A stretch of DNA of 64,000 nucleotides, taken from assembly GCA_030549335.1 (NCBI GenBank), contig CM060194.1, forward strand, positions 61,966,547-62,030,546, read 5' to 3'. This document shows, in pieces, positions 37,132 through 49,420 of this stretch (positions are counted from its first letter, which is position 1; the number at the start of each line of letters is the position of its first letter). Both the position numbers and the translations under genes were made by a program. Source of the stretch: Pontederia crassipes (lineage: Eukaryota > Streptophyta > Magnoliopsida > Commelinales > Pontederiaceae). Below the pieces are notes generated by a model that saw only the letters and a program-made list of their open reading frames with translations, made no database searches and was not told where the DNA came from.

Positions 37132-39094
37132 TGGATGTGTCCCTCGCATGGAATAGACGGTGCTTAGTTGAACACTTCAGGCAACAACTTCTCATAGGAG
37201 AACTTTCATTGTTAAGAATAACAGATCAGCTAAGTTAATCTTTACTTCTAGATAAGGAGAGATGGAAAAATAACCTATTGCAAGCCATGTATCTAAACCA
37301 GAAATAATGGAACAAAAAGAAATTATTCTGCTGCAGTAATGTGCAGAATCCGATGTCTCACACCATCAATAAAGAGACTGGCAGTCATTTTTCTTTCTTG
37401 TATGTGTAAAAGTTGTGCGCCAATTGGCAAAGCTAGCTCTGTATAGTTAAGCACATTTAAATAGAGCTTCTGGGCTCCTTACTTTTTGTATCAAGACATT
37501 TCTATGTTTCATTTAAATAGTTAAGCACTTCGAATTAAAAAAAAAGCTAGCTCTATATATGATATTGTCTATTTCAAAAAGTACATATTGCAGCTGCTGT
37601 TAAACAATTCAGTCGGATAAAGAAGGATGAACAACTTGTGGCAATATGTACCATGCATTAAAGAGATGCCGCCGTGATTAAAGAAATTGGCATCTAAGGA
37701 AGGCAACACTGGCAGCTACTTGTAGAGGTGCAGTTCCCTCTTACATGTACTTTGGACCATTCATACAGGAATCTTTGAGAGGAAGTAACCGGGAAAGTCA
37801 AGAGAGTTGAATCAACATGCACTCTGGTTTTGGCACTAAATTGGTCGTCATTAATTAGCTATTAGTGGATCACATATGAGCTGTTAGAAACAACAGAAAG
37901 ACAAGGTCAAAGCAACTTCTTTTTTTATGCCGGCCTGGTGCACGGGAGATTTTTTATGTTCAGGATTATTAGCGTCGAAAAGATATAACATGAACATGAA
38001 CATGATGACACATAGACCAAAACTCGGGGAAAGCAACTTATTTTCGATTGCACAAATATGACTTTCTTTCATGTGTCTCGAAAATTTGAACATTAAGCCT
38101 GTCAATCCGTATATAAAATGAAATGAGCAAACTATCTATCCTAAAAGTAAGGAAATAATTGTCTTTTGTATATATGTGCATGCATTTATCTGATTATTTA
38201 TTTATTTACTTATTTATTTATTTATTTTATCAAGAAGGTTTCGAATAAAGCATCAACTATTACGACATAGTTCAACTCTTCTATGTCTTTGACTATATTG
38301 TGCGAACTGTGAAGTTGAGGATAGGTCATGAGCTGTTAACGGATTCCAGGCCTGTGCATGTCTCCCACCCATAAGCCTATATATGTTGCCATGTCATCAA
38401 CCACTAAGCTAACTCTAATTTTAATTGTTGTTGTAACATATATTCCTCCGTCAAGATGGACTCAATAATTGGATGAAGTAAAATGAAACCCTAATAATAC
38501 ATCATAGAGCTGCAGTGCGTCGTTACGAACAGTAATATGGCTCACTATTTTTATCTGCAACAGGGTTGACTTCAATTTTATGTGACCCACTGCGCTGTGT
38601 TTATTTCAAATTTCTCTGTTCTGGACTACAACACAACCAAGATGTAAAACCATACTCTTCTAGTAATAGATGTTTTCAGAGTCGACTTCAGCATTACTAG
38701 TCCTTTGCCTTGAACTCATCTGTTTACCGAGTGAGTGAACTTGACGCCGGAGTGTGATTTTGCTCGTGCTTAACATTTAGGTCAATGAGGTCATGAGATG
38801 ATGATAATTGCATGTTTTTTTTCTAACATAAACAATTAAGAACAATCGAGGCAAATACACTTTATAATTAGTTCATGAGCAATCCATAAACGAATAGTAA
38901 TAGTTGCACATCTTTAGAACTCATGACGGGCCACCTGCACAAGAAAAGTACACACTCTTCTACCATATAATTTAGTTAATCTTGCACTATTAATCCACCC
39001 TTCTCTCTTTTACATTCTTCAGGGGAAGCTTTCTATGAAAGACACACTCAGAACATGAACACAAAACTAACCACACCCGGGAGAGCACTTAAAA
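37132..39094. other. Intergenic stretch between convergent oxidoreductase and patatin genes
   Basis: It contains the 3' flanks of the two converging genes and a (TTTA)n tract near 38195-38230. I see no gene. Confidence 0.6.
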
Positions 39095-40690
39095 TTAGCG
39101 GCACATAATCGTGGACGACCCTATCGCCGGCGACGGCCGCGAGGATGCCTCAATAATTTTATTGAATTCCGGGGAACTCTTCTTCTTGTGCCTCTTCTCC
39201 TGCTCATTAATCAGGTCGCCGACCAAAACCTCCAGCTTTCCCCCATTAGTTTGATCGGAGACCTTCTTCCCTCTGAACAGCATCGATTCCAGGTTCCTCC
39301 GCGACATCATGCTGTCGACTGCCTCCGTCAATTTGCTTGCGTCCGTCCTGCACTTGATCATTTCATTGGCGTCTCCCTGCAGCAGTTCTTGCGATTATTA
39401 ATTTGAGATGGCATGATTTATATAAGATCTAAATTTGGATGTTGAATCGTTTGTATAAGTATTTAATGTTTCACTATGTACATTTATGTAATAAACAAAG
39501 ATAATTACCAGAATACGGAGGTAATTACTTGCTCTGCTGTGTCCAAATGCCATTGAGAGGGCTTGATCGACCTGTTAAAACCGTAAATAAATTATTTTAT
39601 TGGCCACAACTTAAAAGGTAATGTGCAATCTGAACCCTCTACTTCGGTCGATCTCTTAGTAATTAGTTACGTAATTGAAAGAAGAGTCCAGTGTAGGTAC
39701 CATATCGGCGGCGCTCTCGCCGGCGATCCTGACGAGCTCAGCATTCGACGGCGCACGGCACATGTTCTCGCCCCTAAGTTCTCCGCCGAAGGTCCCCAGA
39801 GATACCACTATGAGGTCCTCGACGGTGGAGGCGAAGGGGAACTCCTGCTTGTTGTTGAGGACGTGGGTGATGGCGGCTGCAGCGGGGTTCGCCATCACCG
39901 CCCCGCCGCCCACGGCAACAATCTTCCTTCCGCCGTCGACGGATCGCACCTCCACCGGCGGCGTCCCGACGCCTCCGCCGCACGTCGCAGCGCACACGTC
40001 AGCGATCTTGAAGTCGCAGCCCTTCGCCTCCACGGCGTCCGCCCGCGAGAAGAGGACCGGCGACGCCGTCGCCAGGTCGTAGCAGGGGACCAGCAACGGC
40101 TTCAGGGCGTCCCGGAGCGTCGCGTTCCCGAAGACTCGATGGAGCGTTCCCTTGCCGCCACCGCCAGGTCGCCGGAGCATTCCGCTGAGGAGGCCCCTCT
40201 TGGGCTGCGCCACGAGACGGCTGCGGCGACGCCCCGCGAAAAAGCGGAGAGCGTCGTCCGCGCTGAAGAGGGGGCGGCCATCGGGGCCTCGCGTGAAGAG
40301 CATGGATGCGAGGATGCCGCCATCACCGGACCCGGCGGCAACGTCGAAGAAATCGGAGACACGGGCTGAAGGATCACCAGAGCGGCGGCGGAACGAGGAC
40401 TCGAGACGGGCGAGAGTAGCCGCGGCGAGGAGGCCGTCGGACACGCCAGCACCTCCGTCAATGGAGAGGATACGGACCTTCCCGGTTCGGCCGGAGACGG
40501 CCATCCCCGTCTGAGTAGGCCCATTCGCTGGAGAGGGAACCTCCCGCAAGTGGGAATGGAGAAGCTTCGGCTCGTCGTAGCCGAACAGGAACCTGCTCTC
40601 CAATATGGAGAAGATCTCGTAGCCGAGCTTGTCGACGTCAAAGGCCGATGAAGGCTCGATCAACGCCGGCAAGGACGCGGCCTTCGCCAT
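39095..40690 (-). CDS. Patatin-related phospholipase, group III (pPLAIII)
   Basis: Three exons on the minus strand, 40690-39701, 39571-39509 and 39376-39095, encode 444 residues. The N-terminal region has DVDKLGYEIFSILESRFLFGY, typical of plant patatin-like group III proteins. The patatin domain begins at KVRILSIDGGAGVSDGLLAA, where the oxyanion-hole DGG is kept. The nucleophile elbow reads AAGSGDGG, that is GxGxG, instead of the catalytic GxSxG. The second patatin motif, DGG or DGA, is replaced by VAVGGGAVMANPAAAAI. This loss of the Ser-Asp dyad is the recognised hallmark of group III. Family members still affect lipid content and cell elongation. A disordered C-terminal exon is Lys/Ser-rich. 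Exon 1 is about two thirds GC, unlike the AT-rich flanks. Confidence 0.93.
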
Positions 40691-40746
40691 TGTTTCCGAT
40701 CCCGAGGCGGTCCAAATTTGATTCAGTCAAGAGAGACAGTGAATGA

Positions 40747-40780
<34 letters not shown>

Positions 40781-40900
40781 GATGACGATTGACGAGGCGC
40801 CAAACAACGTCCCTCTTACCCTGGTTTAAATAGACCGGGCGAAGCGGTGTATATTAGCATAGGGATTCTGCGCACGATAGTGGCGGCTCGTGTACATTGG
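40691..40900 (-). promoter_or_regulatory. Core promoter and 5' UTR of the patatin-like gene
   Basis: Read on the minus strand, a TATA-like CTATTTAAACC lies at about 40825-40835, about 140 bp before the ATG. A (CT)n tract (40749-40779) falls between them, in the presumed leader. CT-rich leaders of this kind are common in plant promoters. Confidence 0.55.
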
Positions 40901-43900
40901 CCGATCGCTTTCGCGATGAAGAGAATGCCCCCGGGTGGCGCAACGCTGAGCCGTTCGATTTGAGGTGGACGGCTAGGATTCCTTTAAATGGTCGAAGTGT
41001 ACGTCACAGTGGAATTAAGCGGATGGAACTAAATTATATTTTTCTTGAAAGAGAAATAATGTTATTATTTTTTTCTTCAGCTACTCGGTGAGTCCGACGA
41101 TTCCGAAAATATATTCAGCGTCCTAAAATAATTTAGCCGAAGAAGAATAATTTTATTCGCCTTCTAAGAAATTTTATAACATCACAAAATTTATGAATTA
41201 TGTTCTAAGATTATTATATATTAGTAGTCTCAAATTTCATTATCATAATAATCAGGACATATTCATATAACTTTCGTCATTAATCTTAACCCTAAATGCT
41301 GGTAGATCTCGACCCAAAATAAATACACAATGACTTCGATCGTATAATGAGCAGAAAATTTAATGAATTAAACAATTATATCAATATAAAAAAGAGAAAG
41401 AGGGGGGCTTTACAAGAAAATATATATTTATAAATAAAAATGACCATCGACCCTATAATTTTTACGGGCGAGACGCGAGCTTGAGCGAGACAAGTTTATT
41501 TTGTTAAAAGTTTATCTTGAACTTATAAATATTGTCAATTTTGCATGCGTTCGAGTATTTTGTCCTTTATATGTAATTTAAAGATTACAAGTAATTACTA
41601 AGCTCAAACTTGCATGTCTCTAAGACATACATCAACTATATATTTATGACGAGTTTCATAATTGAATGGTTGGTGCAAAACATTGTCTGAATATGGCAAA
41701 GATTTGCCGACTCCAAAGTTGACAAAATAATTTACGACACAATTATAAGATTAAATTAATTGAGTATATATTATATGTACGTAGGTATGTATGCGTTGGT
41801 GGCCAAACATTCTCACTGGTATTTACTTTGATTTCCACGTACGTACACGTTCTTTTAATCAATCATAATTTAATGTTAATCTTACAAATAAAATATGTGA
41901 TTCCATCGGTAGCTAGGTAGGTAGTGTTTCATTAACATTTAATTTCGGGTGCTGTTGGGTCATACTGTCTCTGTAGGCTTATCTAGTTGATGCTTGCTTG
42001 CAGGGTGGATGCAGACCACATTTATAAAAATTAAGATAATTAATTAATTAAGTAACTAGTCCTATATATATTATATATTTGTAGAGGTCAACCTACTCAT
42101 CAATATTTTTTTTATCAATCAATTTCTCTAAGGGGTAATATATGCCTATGGACCTCAAGCAAGGTTTCTTTAGGATTGTAATTATAATATGTACCTCTTT
42201 CTATTGCTTCTATTAGTGTGTTGTTATTTTAATTTATAATTAACAATTTGCCATGGTCCCATGAAGATTCACCAATTATTTAATTAAATTGGATACATTA
42301 ACTAAATAATTAGAGCATGCATGCCCCCACTAATAGTATTGAAAGTGATGCACGTACACTATATTCATATCGATCGAGCACTAGAACAGAATGTTCTTTT
42401 CCTTACTAGCATTGATTTGATTTTAAGTATAATTGAAGAAAGAGGTTAGACACTATACATACGTGCAGAGAGTGTACGTGACAAGCAGCATCCGACATTA
42501 ATTTCATATTCAAACTTTGGCACCAACGGAATGGTAAATCATTTCTTTTCGTTTAACTAAGATCTCGAATTCGAGTTTTTATAGAATCAAGCATGAGACA
42601 CAAAGCGATCTTATCAAATTAATTGAACTCAATAATAAACTGAACTTCAACTTCTTGATTGAGTTGAATCGTTTATACTATTTTCTAAATACTCGCTCTA
42701 CTAAAAATAAGTTTGGCACCAACTAACTTATTTTGCATGGGACAATTGATTAAGGGAGTAATGTCTCCAGTTTGATGAAAGTTAACAGCTTTGAATTTAA
42801 ATCTTAGTGTCGTCAGTTTCTCTCACTAAACAAAAACTCAATCTCATGGGAGTCCGGGGATGTACTGATTTTGGTTGTGTTCATTTACTTATTTGAATAT
42901 TATAATAACGCCTAAATGGATTTAAATTGTACAGTGTTGAATGTGTAAAAAAATGATATTCTAAAAAATAAATTGATTGCCTTAATGTTAATCAAATACT
43001 AAATTATATGTCCATATAATGACTTTTTATACGGATAGTTTTAAAATTTAATAATAAATCATAATTAAAAATCTAAAGTCTGATAAAATTATATTTGATA
43101 CAACAAAATGACGCACAGCAATTTTATTTTTAATTATAAATTTAAGTTAAAGAAAACAAATAAACTAGGAGCGTGACAGAAATTACCATCCAAAACTTAA
43201 CAAGTATACAAATTAAGATAGCACCTTTACGAATTCAATGATAAAAAGTAACATACATTCCTATAATCGATTGATTGTAACAAATTATAGTTGAATTACT
43301 TATTGTACCCTTATTTACATTTACATTCCATCATAACAAAAAAATTGTTCAGCCATAAAAATTCATTCTTAATTATGAAAACATTATTTGGTGATTGCAT
43401 TTTTTTTCAAAACAAATCATGTGTTGGATGTCCGCAATAATCTTATAATATATGGTATCTTTCGGTTGCAAGAAAGAATTCACTAGTTCGATAAATTTGT
43501 GTAGAATAAAAATAAAAAATTAAGAATCAAATATATTTTAAAGCGACTTTTTAATACAAATGAAAATGAGTCATAGCAACTCACCCGAAAATTTGAGGAG
43601 GCATATATGAAATTCATTTTTATTTATATTATTAGTTCACGAGTCATCAATATAATACTTTTTACATTTTAACATTGTTTTATAATATTATGGAATCCTT
43701 ATTTGATTATTTAAAAATCTTAGTGCTGTATTCTATATTTAGTTATAAAATCAAATATAATTATATTAATTTTAATTAATTATCTAAAATATTATTATAC
43801 TAAAGTAAGACTCCAAAATTAATTAACACGTAAATTTTCTTTTTCGCCCTAAATAGTTTTTCAATATTTTTTAAATTAAGAAATTGAATGCAGGATTACA

Positions 43901-44129
43901 AAATCATCTCAAGTGATTTCTTGAATAAAAAAATTTAATCCAACCCAAACTATTCTCACCCTTATTCCAAAATAATATATATACTTCTAATCCGGGATTA
44001 ACTACATGTATCCATCCGTGTCTCACGACTTGAATCTTAGTTCGGTGATAGTTAATCATTTCAATTTCAAAAAAAAATAGCCGAATATTTAATTTACTTA
44101 TATATATATATATATATAATAATGCTATT
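40901..44129. other. AT-rich intergenic stretch, no gene seen
   Basis: More than 3 kb without a defensible ORF, tRNA or terminal repeat pair. Base composition is strongly AT-biased, with scattered short (TA)n runs. Confidence 0.6.
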
Positions 44130-44891
44130 CCAAGAAATAAGTCTGAGTTAGTGCCTGGTCACTTCACCAGACGCATCTGAATTGTACTACATCTCTGTTC
44201 ATGTCTTGATATGTTATCAACTCCTGGTCCTTCCTCAATTACGCACTACTACATCATCCAAGAGGTCTCTCTCTCTCTCTCGGCGACAAGATGTTAACAC
44301 AGTTTTGTCATTCGTCGTTGTGTTAAAGTATTAAACCATATCATGATTGATACGAATCACTAATGCATATATAGACACGAATTAGAAAGGAAAAAAAGTG
44401 AATGATATATTTATTTTCTATGATTGCTTAATTGCATCCACTATACATATCTATATAGATTAATCATAAAATAAGAATACGAGTTGTAAATTTGCAAGAG
44501 CCTCTTAATCAATCGAAAGGAATAAATTGAAACAAATAAGTATTTAATTTTTTTTTTTTTTTGCTAGGGTTTGAATATATATGTTCCATCAAGTGAACAG
44601 TAGCTATACATTCTGCTCAAACATTCTTTTCTATTGTATGTGCAGCTGATAACTGATCTTGTGATTTTGATGCTCTGAGTGTGATGATTGGCTTCTAGGC
44701 CTTTTAGACAATAAAAAAACATCCCTTCAAAGATTAATTATCGTTTGAGTTGAGCAATTGGTTATACGAAATAATAATAATAACAATAATTAGTTTACAA
44801 AATTCAACATCTTAATTAGATTTGGAAACGAGTTTTTTCAATATTCAGTCATTGTTAAGCATTTCATTCCGTAAATTCTTAATTAGCTCTT

Positions 44892-44928
<37 letters not shown>

Positions 44929-45499
44929 TATGTACCTAGGGAAACATAGGTGTGTATTATTTAGTTGCTTGAGGGCCAACTTGTAGGATGCCTTGGATGG
45001 ATGGGAATTGGGAAGGGGCTAAGACATCATGGGTCGTTTTGTGACTCCTCTCAATATCCCACAGGTCACAACAAAGTTGGGAAAACTCATCCCATCAGGG
45101 CAACTCATACCCTACTAATGATCTTGATGCCCTGGCCTGCCGCCCTTGTTAGCATGTATCAATCATCATCCACTACATAGATATTGGATTCCTTCCTTGC
45201 CTTCTAGTGGCTACTACATATATTGATGTGGTCATTTCTCACATTTGCAAGTGGATATATGTCATCTCGTCCTCTTGTTGTTCCTTCCTTTTTTTTACAT
45301 AAACATGAAATTGGAACTAACCTTGAAATAAAATTCTCAAATTAAACTTTCTAATTAAGATTCTCGTACTCGAGTTTTGCATGACATTATTGAACATTAA
45401 TAGCAACTATATATTATATATATTGTCTTTGTTACTTTTTCATACGATCACTAGTGTTTTTCTTGTTGATTAGTCGCTTGCTACTTTAAACTTTCGAAA

Positions 45500-45557
<58 letters not shown>

Positions 45558-45830
45558 ACAAGGTTGCTAGTGTTAAAAAGTGTTGAGAAAGATGCACCCT
45601 TTTAATCATGGATATATCAAGGACAAATGTGTACACAGATGATATCATTTGGTTGGTAGGAGAGACAACAACATCAAAATATTGCATGATTCGCGCCTTA
45701 AATCGCAGCAAGATCAAATTGATTAATCCAAGATTAATTGGTAACACGATCCTTTTCTTCACCCCCCCTATGCTGTAAATTAATATGTGGCTGTATGGCC
45801 ATGTTGGCAACAATGCCCACGGGACTTCCC
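44130..45830. repeat. Non-coding paralogous block A
   Basis: This block aligns in the same orientation with 55203-58140. Matching landmarks, in order, are: TTCCAAGAAA near the start, a CTCTCTCT run, TTGTGATTT...GATTGGC...TAGACCTTTT, GACATCATG, GTTGGGAAAACTCATCCCATCAGGGCA, CAATCATCATCCACTAC..AGATATTGGATTCCTTCC, a long (TA)n tract, TTTAATCA.GGA, and TTTGGTAGGAG.GACAACAACATCA. Reading frames are not preserved between the copies, so the conserved content is not protein-coding. The function is unknown. Confidence 0.8.
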
Positions 45831-46683
45831 CTCAATGTTTAATATAAAATGGCATAACCACTGCGTTTGACTACATAACGAGAACTAAAGTTATGAGGAC
45901 AAAATGGATTTGACACGAAAGTAACAATTCTATGTTTGGCAATGTTCGTCCGCGCAGAGAATTTTTGGGTGTGATTTGACTAATAAATTCGATGTTGTTC
46001 TGGACGCTGTTTGGACGATGTTCACAACCCCTCGCGGGAAAAAAAAACGACCGTGGCTAAACTCATTCCGCAGAATGCAAGTAATACGAAATTCTGGTTA
46101 CACAACATTGAAAAGCAATTTACCTCATGTTACGGGTACAAAAAAAAAGAATATGAACCTCCTGAAACAATATCAAGAACATTCGGAAGGTTGAACTCTG
46201 CAGATGTTCAAATAAAAATATCTACCAGTTCGCGTCCATGAATACGAAAGTGCCACCACACAATAACTACAACAAATACGAATAAAAAACCGGCTGTCAT
46301 CCCGAATCTATATACAAGTTGGCTAGCATGATACATAAAGATATCGAACATAATGAATGATAATTCTAATAACAAGTGAGACCACACAACAACTACAACG
46401 CATAATTAAAGGATATTGAAAACATATAACGACATAAAGTTAACATACAATCAACTTGCGTTCAGCCACATTATCCGATAGTAAACATTCAACACAAGTC
46501 CAGCCTCCAGAAAGAAACCAGTCCAACATAGCATTATCCGACAACTACAGGAATTCGGACCATAGCATTAACTCAGTAGAAAATGCTACCAGCCACATTA
46601 TCCGAAAGATAATACAACACCAGTCCAGCATCGGGAAAGAAATTGCCTAAGACAAACACATAGTCGCGGAGTAACCATAGATT

Positions 46684-47127
46684 TCAAGCCGCCCTATAAC
46701 ACTTGCCGATTACAAAACTTGCTGCAAACAAAACGACAGCAGAAAGCGCTAAGAAGCAAACATTACTCCTACACCTGCACCTACAATTCGTCGAAGCAAC
46801 CGCTTGTATTGCCGGACCTTTCTCTGAGTTAACAATCATCGAATGGTTCTCAAAAGTTGTTGGAAGGTTACTCATGCTGAGGTAATTTTCCAAGGAAGTT
46901 GTTGTGGCATAATACGTATCAAACTTCTTATAGGCACAGTAGTGATAACCCAAAACTTGCGCTTGACAATCTGCCCACGTGTCATAGACGCCACGCTTGC
47001 GACCTTCATACACAGCGTAATATTTTTGTGTTGCCATACTAATTATCGGGGACTCTTGATAACTTGAAAGATAATTAAAAAAACAAGCGGCAAGGGCATA
47101 AGATATAAGGTAAAGTACAACATACAT
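46684..47127 (-). CDS. RNase H1 N-terminal (viroplasmin-type) domain ORF with C-terminal membrane anchor
   Basis: The best start is ATG 47035-47037, which gives 117 residues. An upstream ATG at 47127 would add a hydrophobic 30-residue extension. Residues 5-46, YYAVYEGRKRGVYDTWADCQ...YCAYKKFDTYYAT, match the small RNA/DNA-hybrid-binding fold found at the N-terminus of eukaryotic RNase H1 and in the caulimovirus inclusion-body protein. The catalytic RNase H domain is absent. After a linker comes a Cys/Arg run (NCRCRCRSNVC), then FLALSAVVLFAASFVIG, a clear single membrane span, then KCYRAA. It lies downstream of the Harbinger transposase on the same strand. It may be an accessory ORF of that element or a neighbouring gene captured by it. 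The function is not known. Confidence 0.6.
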   Translation of the reverse strand: MYVVLYLISYALAACFFNYLSSYQESPIISMATQKYYAVYEGRKRGVYDTWADCQAQVLGYHYCAYKKFDTYYATTTSLENYLSMSNLPTTFENHSMIVNSEKGPAIQAVASTNCRCRCRSNVCFLALSAVVLFAASFVIGKCYRAA

Positions 47128-47885
47128 ATTTAGCGTGAATGACTACAAATTAAAAGGACATCATCTATGAGGGGACAAAATGAAGACAACTCTACAACCC
47201 AGGAGGACTTAAATTGGAAACTATAAGAAAAGATGAGCCAAAAGTGGAAGACAAAGATTCCAATCGTTTGCAACCATTTCTGGACATCACTTGCATAAAA
47301 TCGTTTAAAGGGTCTCAGAACAGGACTCGGCAAATTTGCACATCATCCATTTTTTTTCTATACAAGGGAAAAAAAGTGATCCCCTTTCATCCATAAGATT
47401 GTCAAATGCTTCGAGATTAACTTCTATTCTGAAACTGGTGAGTTAAGACCAAGAAATGCCAGTGATCTCATATGTTTCTTAGTTTTTAACATTAGCTATC
47501 TGATTGTAATTCTAATTTTGTTCTGCAATAGGCTTAAGCTCCCTTGGTAATTTTCAATACATATATGAAGAATAAAACTGGCAATAACTGGTTTGATTTT
47601 CTATTCATTCCACAAAATAAGTAAATAAATAGATAGAAAAACATGAGAGACATTAGCAATATATTCTAGAAGAGGAAAAAGGAAATTGAGTATGTTTTGA
47701 ATGGATGGAAAACAAAATTGAAATAACCACTATTGAACAGATATATCTATCTATATTACATCTATTGTACTTGGCAAGCATGGGGTCGTAAAGAAAAGCA
47801 TTATTTTGGGTAGAAGAAAAAATAAAATATTGGCATAATTAAGTCGTACGTCTACGCCTTCGATGATCAGCCCAAATCCTAGCTG

Positions 47886-49188
47886 CTATGTCATCCCGAA
47901 GAATGTCGCTCTTGTTCTTTCGATTGATGAGGCGGGCACAGAAGGTGTCAAGTCACCGGCACGGACCGCTTCGGGTTCAAGCCGGATAGTCATATTGAAG
48001 TACTTGTTGCCTCCTTGATGCCGTCTTACGATGTTGTGTATTATGCAACATGCTATGACGATGTACTTTTGAATCTTCAACGGAAATTGCATGGGGCTAC
48101 GAAGCATTCGAAACCTCTTTTTCAAAATTTCGAATGACTTTTCCACACAATTCCGCAACTGTGCATGTCGGTGATTAAACATGTCCTTCGCATCACGATA
48201 CCGTCCGACCGAGTGTCCTCCGTAAAAGTCCCCATATGATGTCAGCCTCCTCGGTAAGGTGCTATGAACTTGTCGGAGTTCGCATAACTCGAATCCACAA
48301 GAAAGTACTTTCATGTTATCAACGTAAAGAAAAATAATGAGATGGGCATATGCAAATCGAAAATAAGGTTTATAAATGCTGACTATTGGGTACGCGAAAT
48401 TTATTCCTTTCGATGCACCACCTCAAGACATTCATATCCCCTGCTGAACCTTTCCAACCAGCACAAATGAATAAGAAGGTGTGGTCAAAAGATGCGGCTG
48501 CCATGACGTTTTGTGAAAGAAAACTCTTGCGATTTCGGCCACTGATTTTAATTTTGGCACATGAGCTGGGATGTGAGTTCCGTCGACAGCACCTAATGCA
48601 TTCTGTATTGACGAAACATACAAGGTTAACAAACATACAAGGTTAACAAACACAACTTACCGCAAAGTACGGATAGAATCTGCGACTATCCCGCACTCGA
48701 GGGTGAACACCAACATCTTCACTAGAGAGTACTATGAACTCGTCGCTTAGTGAACAAATAGATTTCAATACATTCCTGAAGTGCCGTAATATTCTCACCA
48801 AAGTGCTGAAACTTCTCTTGCATGTCCCTATTTGTTTCATCTCGACGAATGACAAATAAAAAGATGGTCAGTTGTTCCCGTGCACTGACATACTTTGTTG
48901 ATGCAAGAAGTCCACGGGAAACAAGCAACTCCTCCAACATCATAAACGTTGTATTTTCAACCCCGAAGTGATGATTCCCTCTTTTCGGATGGCCATTCAA
49001 CATTTCATTAACCAATTAATCTCCCGTGAATGGTCATATCCTACATGGAAGCTTCGGGATGCGCATGGCGATCGGTTCCCCATTTGCGAAGTCGACGTGA
49101 CTTTGCGAAGAATCATAACCATCTCTTCGTAAAGTGTTTCAAAAAGTAATTCCCCAACGAGGAATGACCAAATTGGTTCAATATTCAT
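47886..49188 (-). pseudogene. PIF/Harbinger DDE transposase, frameshifted
   Basis: Minus-strand frames tile a whole plant Harbinger transposase. In order: MLEELLVSRGLLASTKYVS (48722-49015), VGVHPRVRDSRRFYPYFA (frame ending near 48661), a 58-bp GT-AG intron (48603-48660), then GAVDGTHIPAHVP with the first catalytic Asp. A one-base frameshift follows, then SFLSQNVMAAASFDHTFLF and AGWKGSAGDMNVLR. LVDSSYANSDKFIAPYRG with the second Asp lies near 48250-48310, in another frame. A small deletion then moves to LTSYGDFYGG, and finally HAQLRNCVEKSFEILKKRF with the catalytic Glu and IVIACCIIHN. At least two frame breaks make it non-functional, although all three catalytic residues are still encoded. Confidence 0.88.
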
Positions 49189-49420
49189 CTATCATAACGC
49201 AAGAGATATAATGCTTGATAAAATATGCTTATCAACGAAACATCATACATATTATGCAAGTCAAATCATCAGTACATAATTAAATGTCTTAATACATGAA
49301 TTACGAAATGCAAAGTCAGGTGAGTGGCACAAACTCCGTGCAGAAAGGTAACATTACTTAGATTATGCTAAAAATAAAGTACAAGAATATAAGATAACTT
49401 CAGTACTTCGGCATACAGAT

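Noticed and set aside
39623..40514. Long plus-strand frames opposite the patatin exon
   Set aside because: They are GC-driven shadows of the minus-strand patatin coding region.
45840..46030. Possible left terminus of the Harbinger element (TGTTTGGCAATG or GGACGCTGTTTGG)
   Set aside because: No matching inverted copy with TTA/TAA flanks was found to the right, so the ends were left unassigned.
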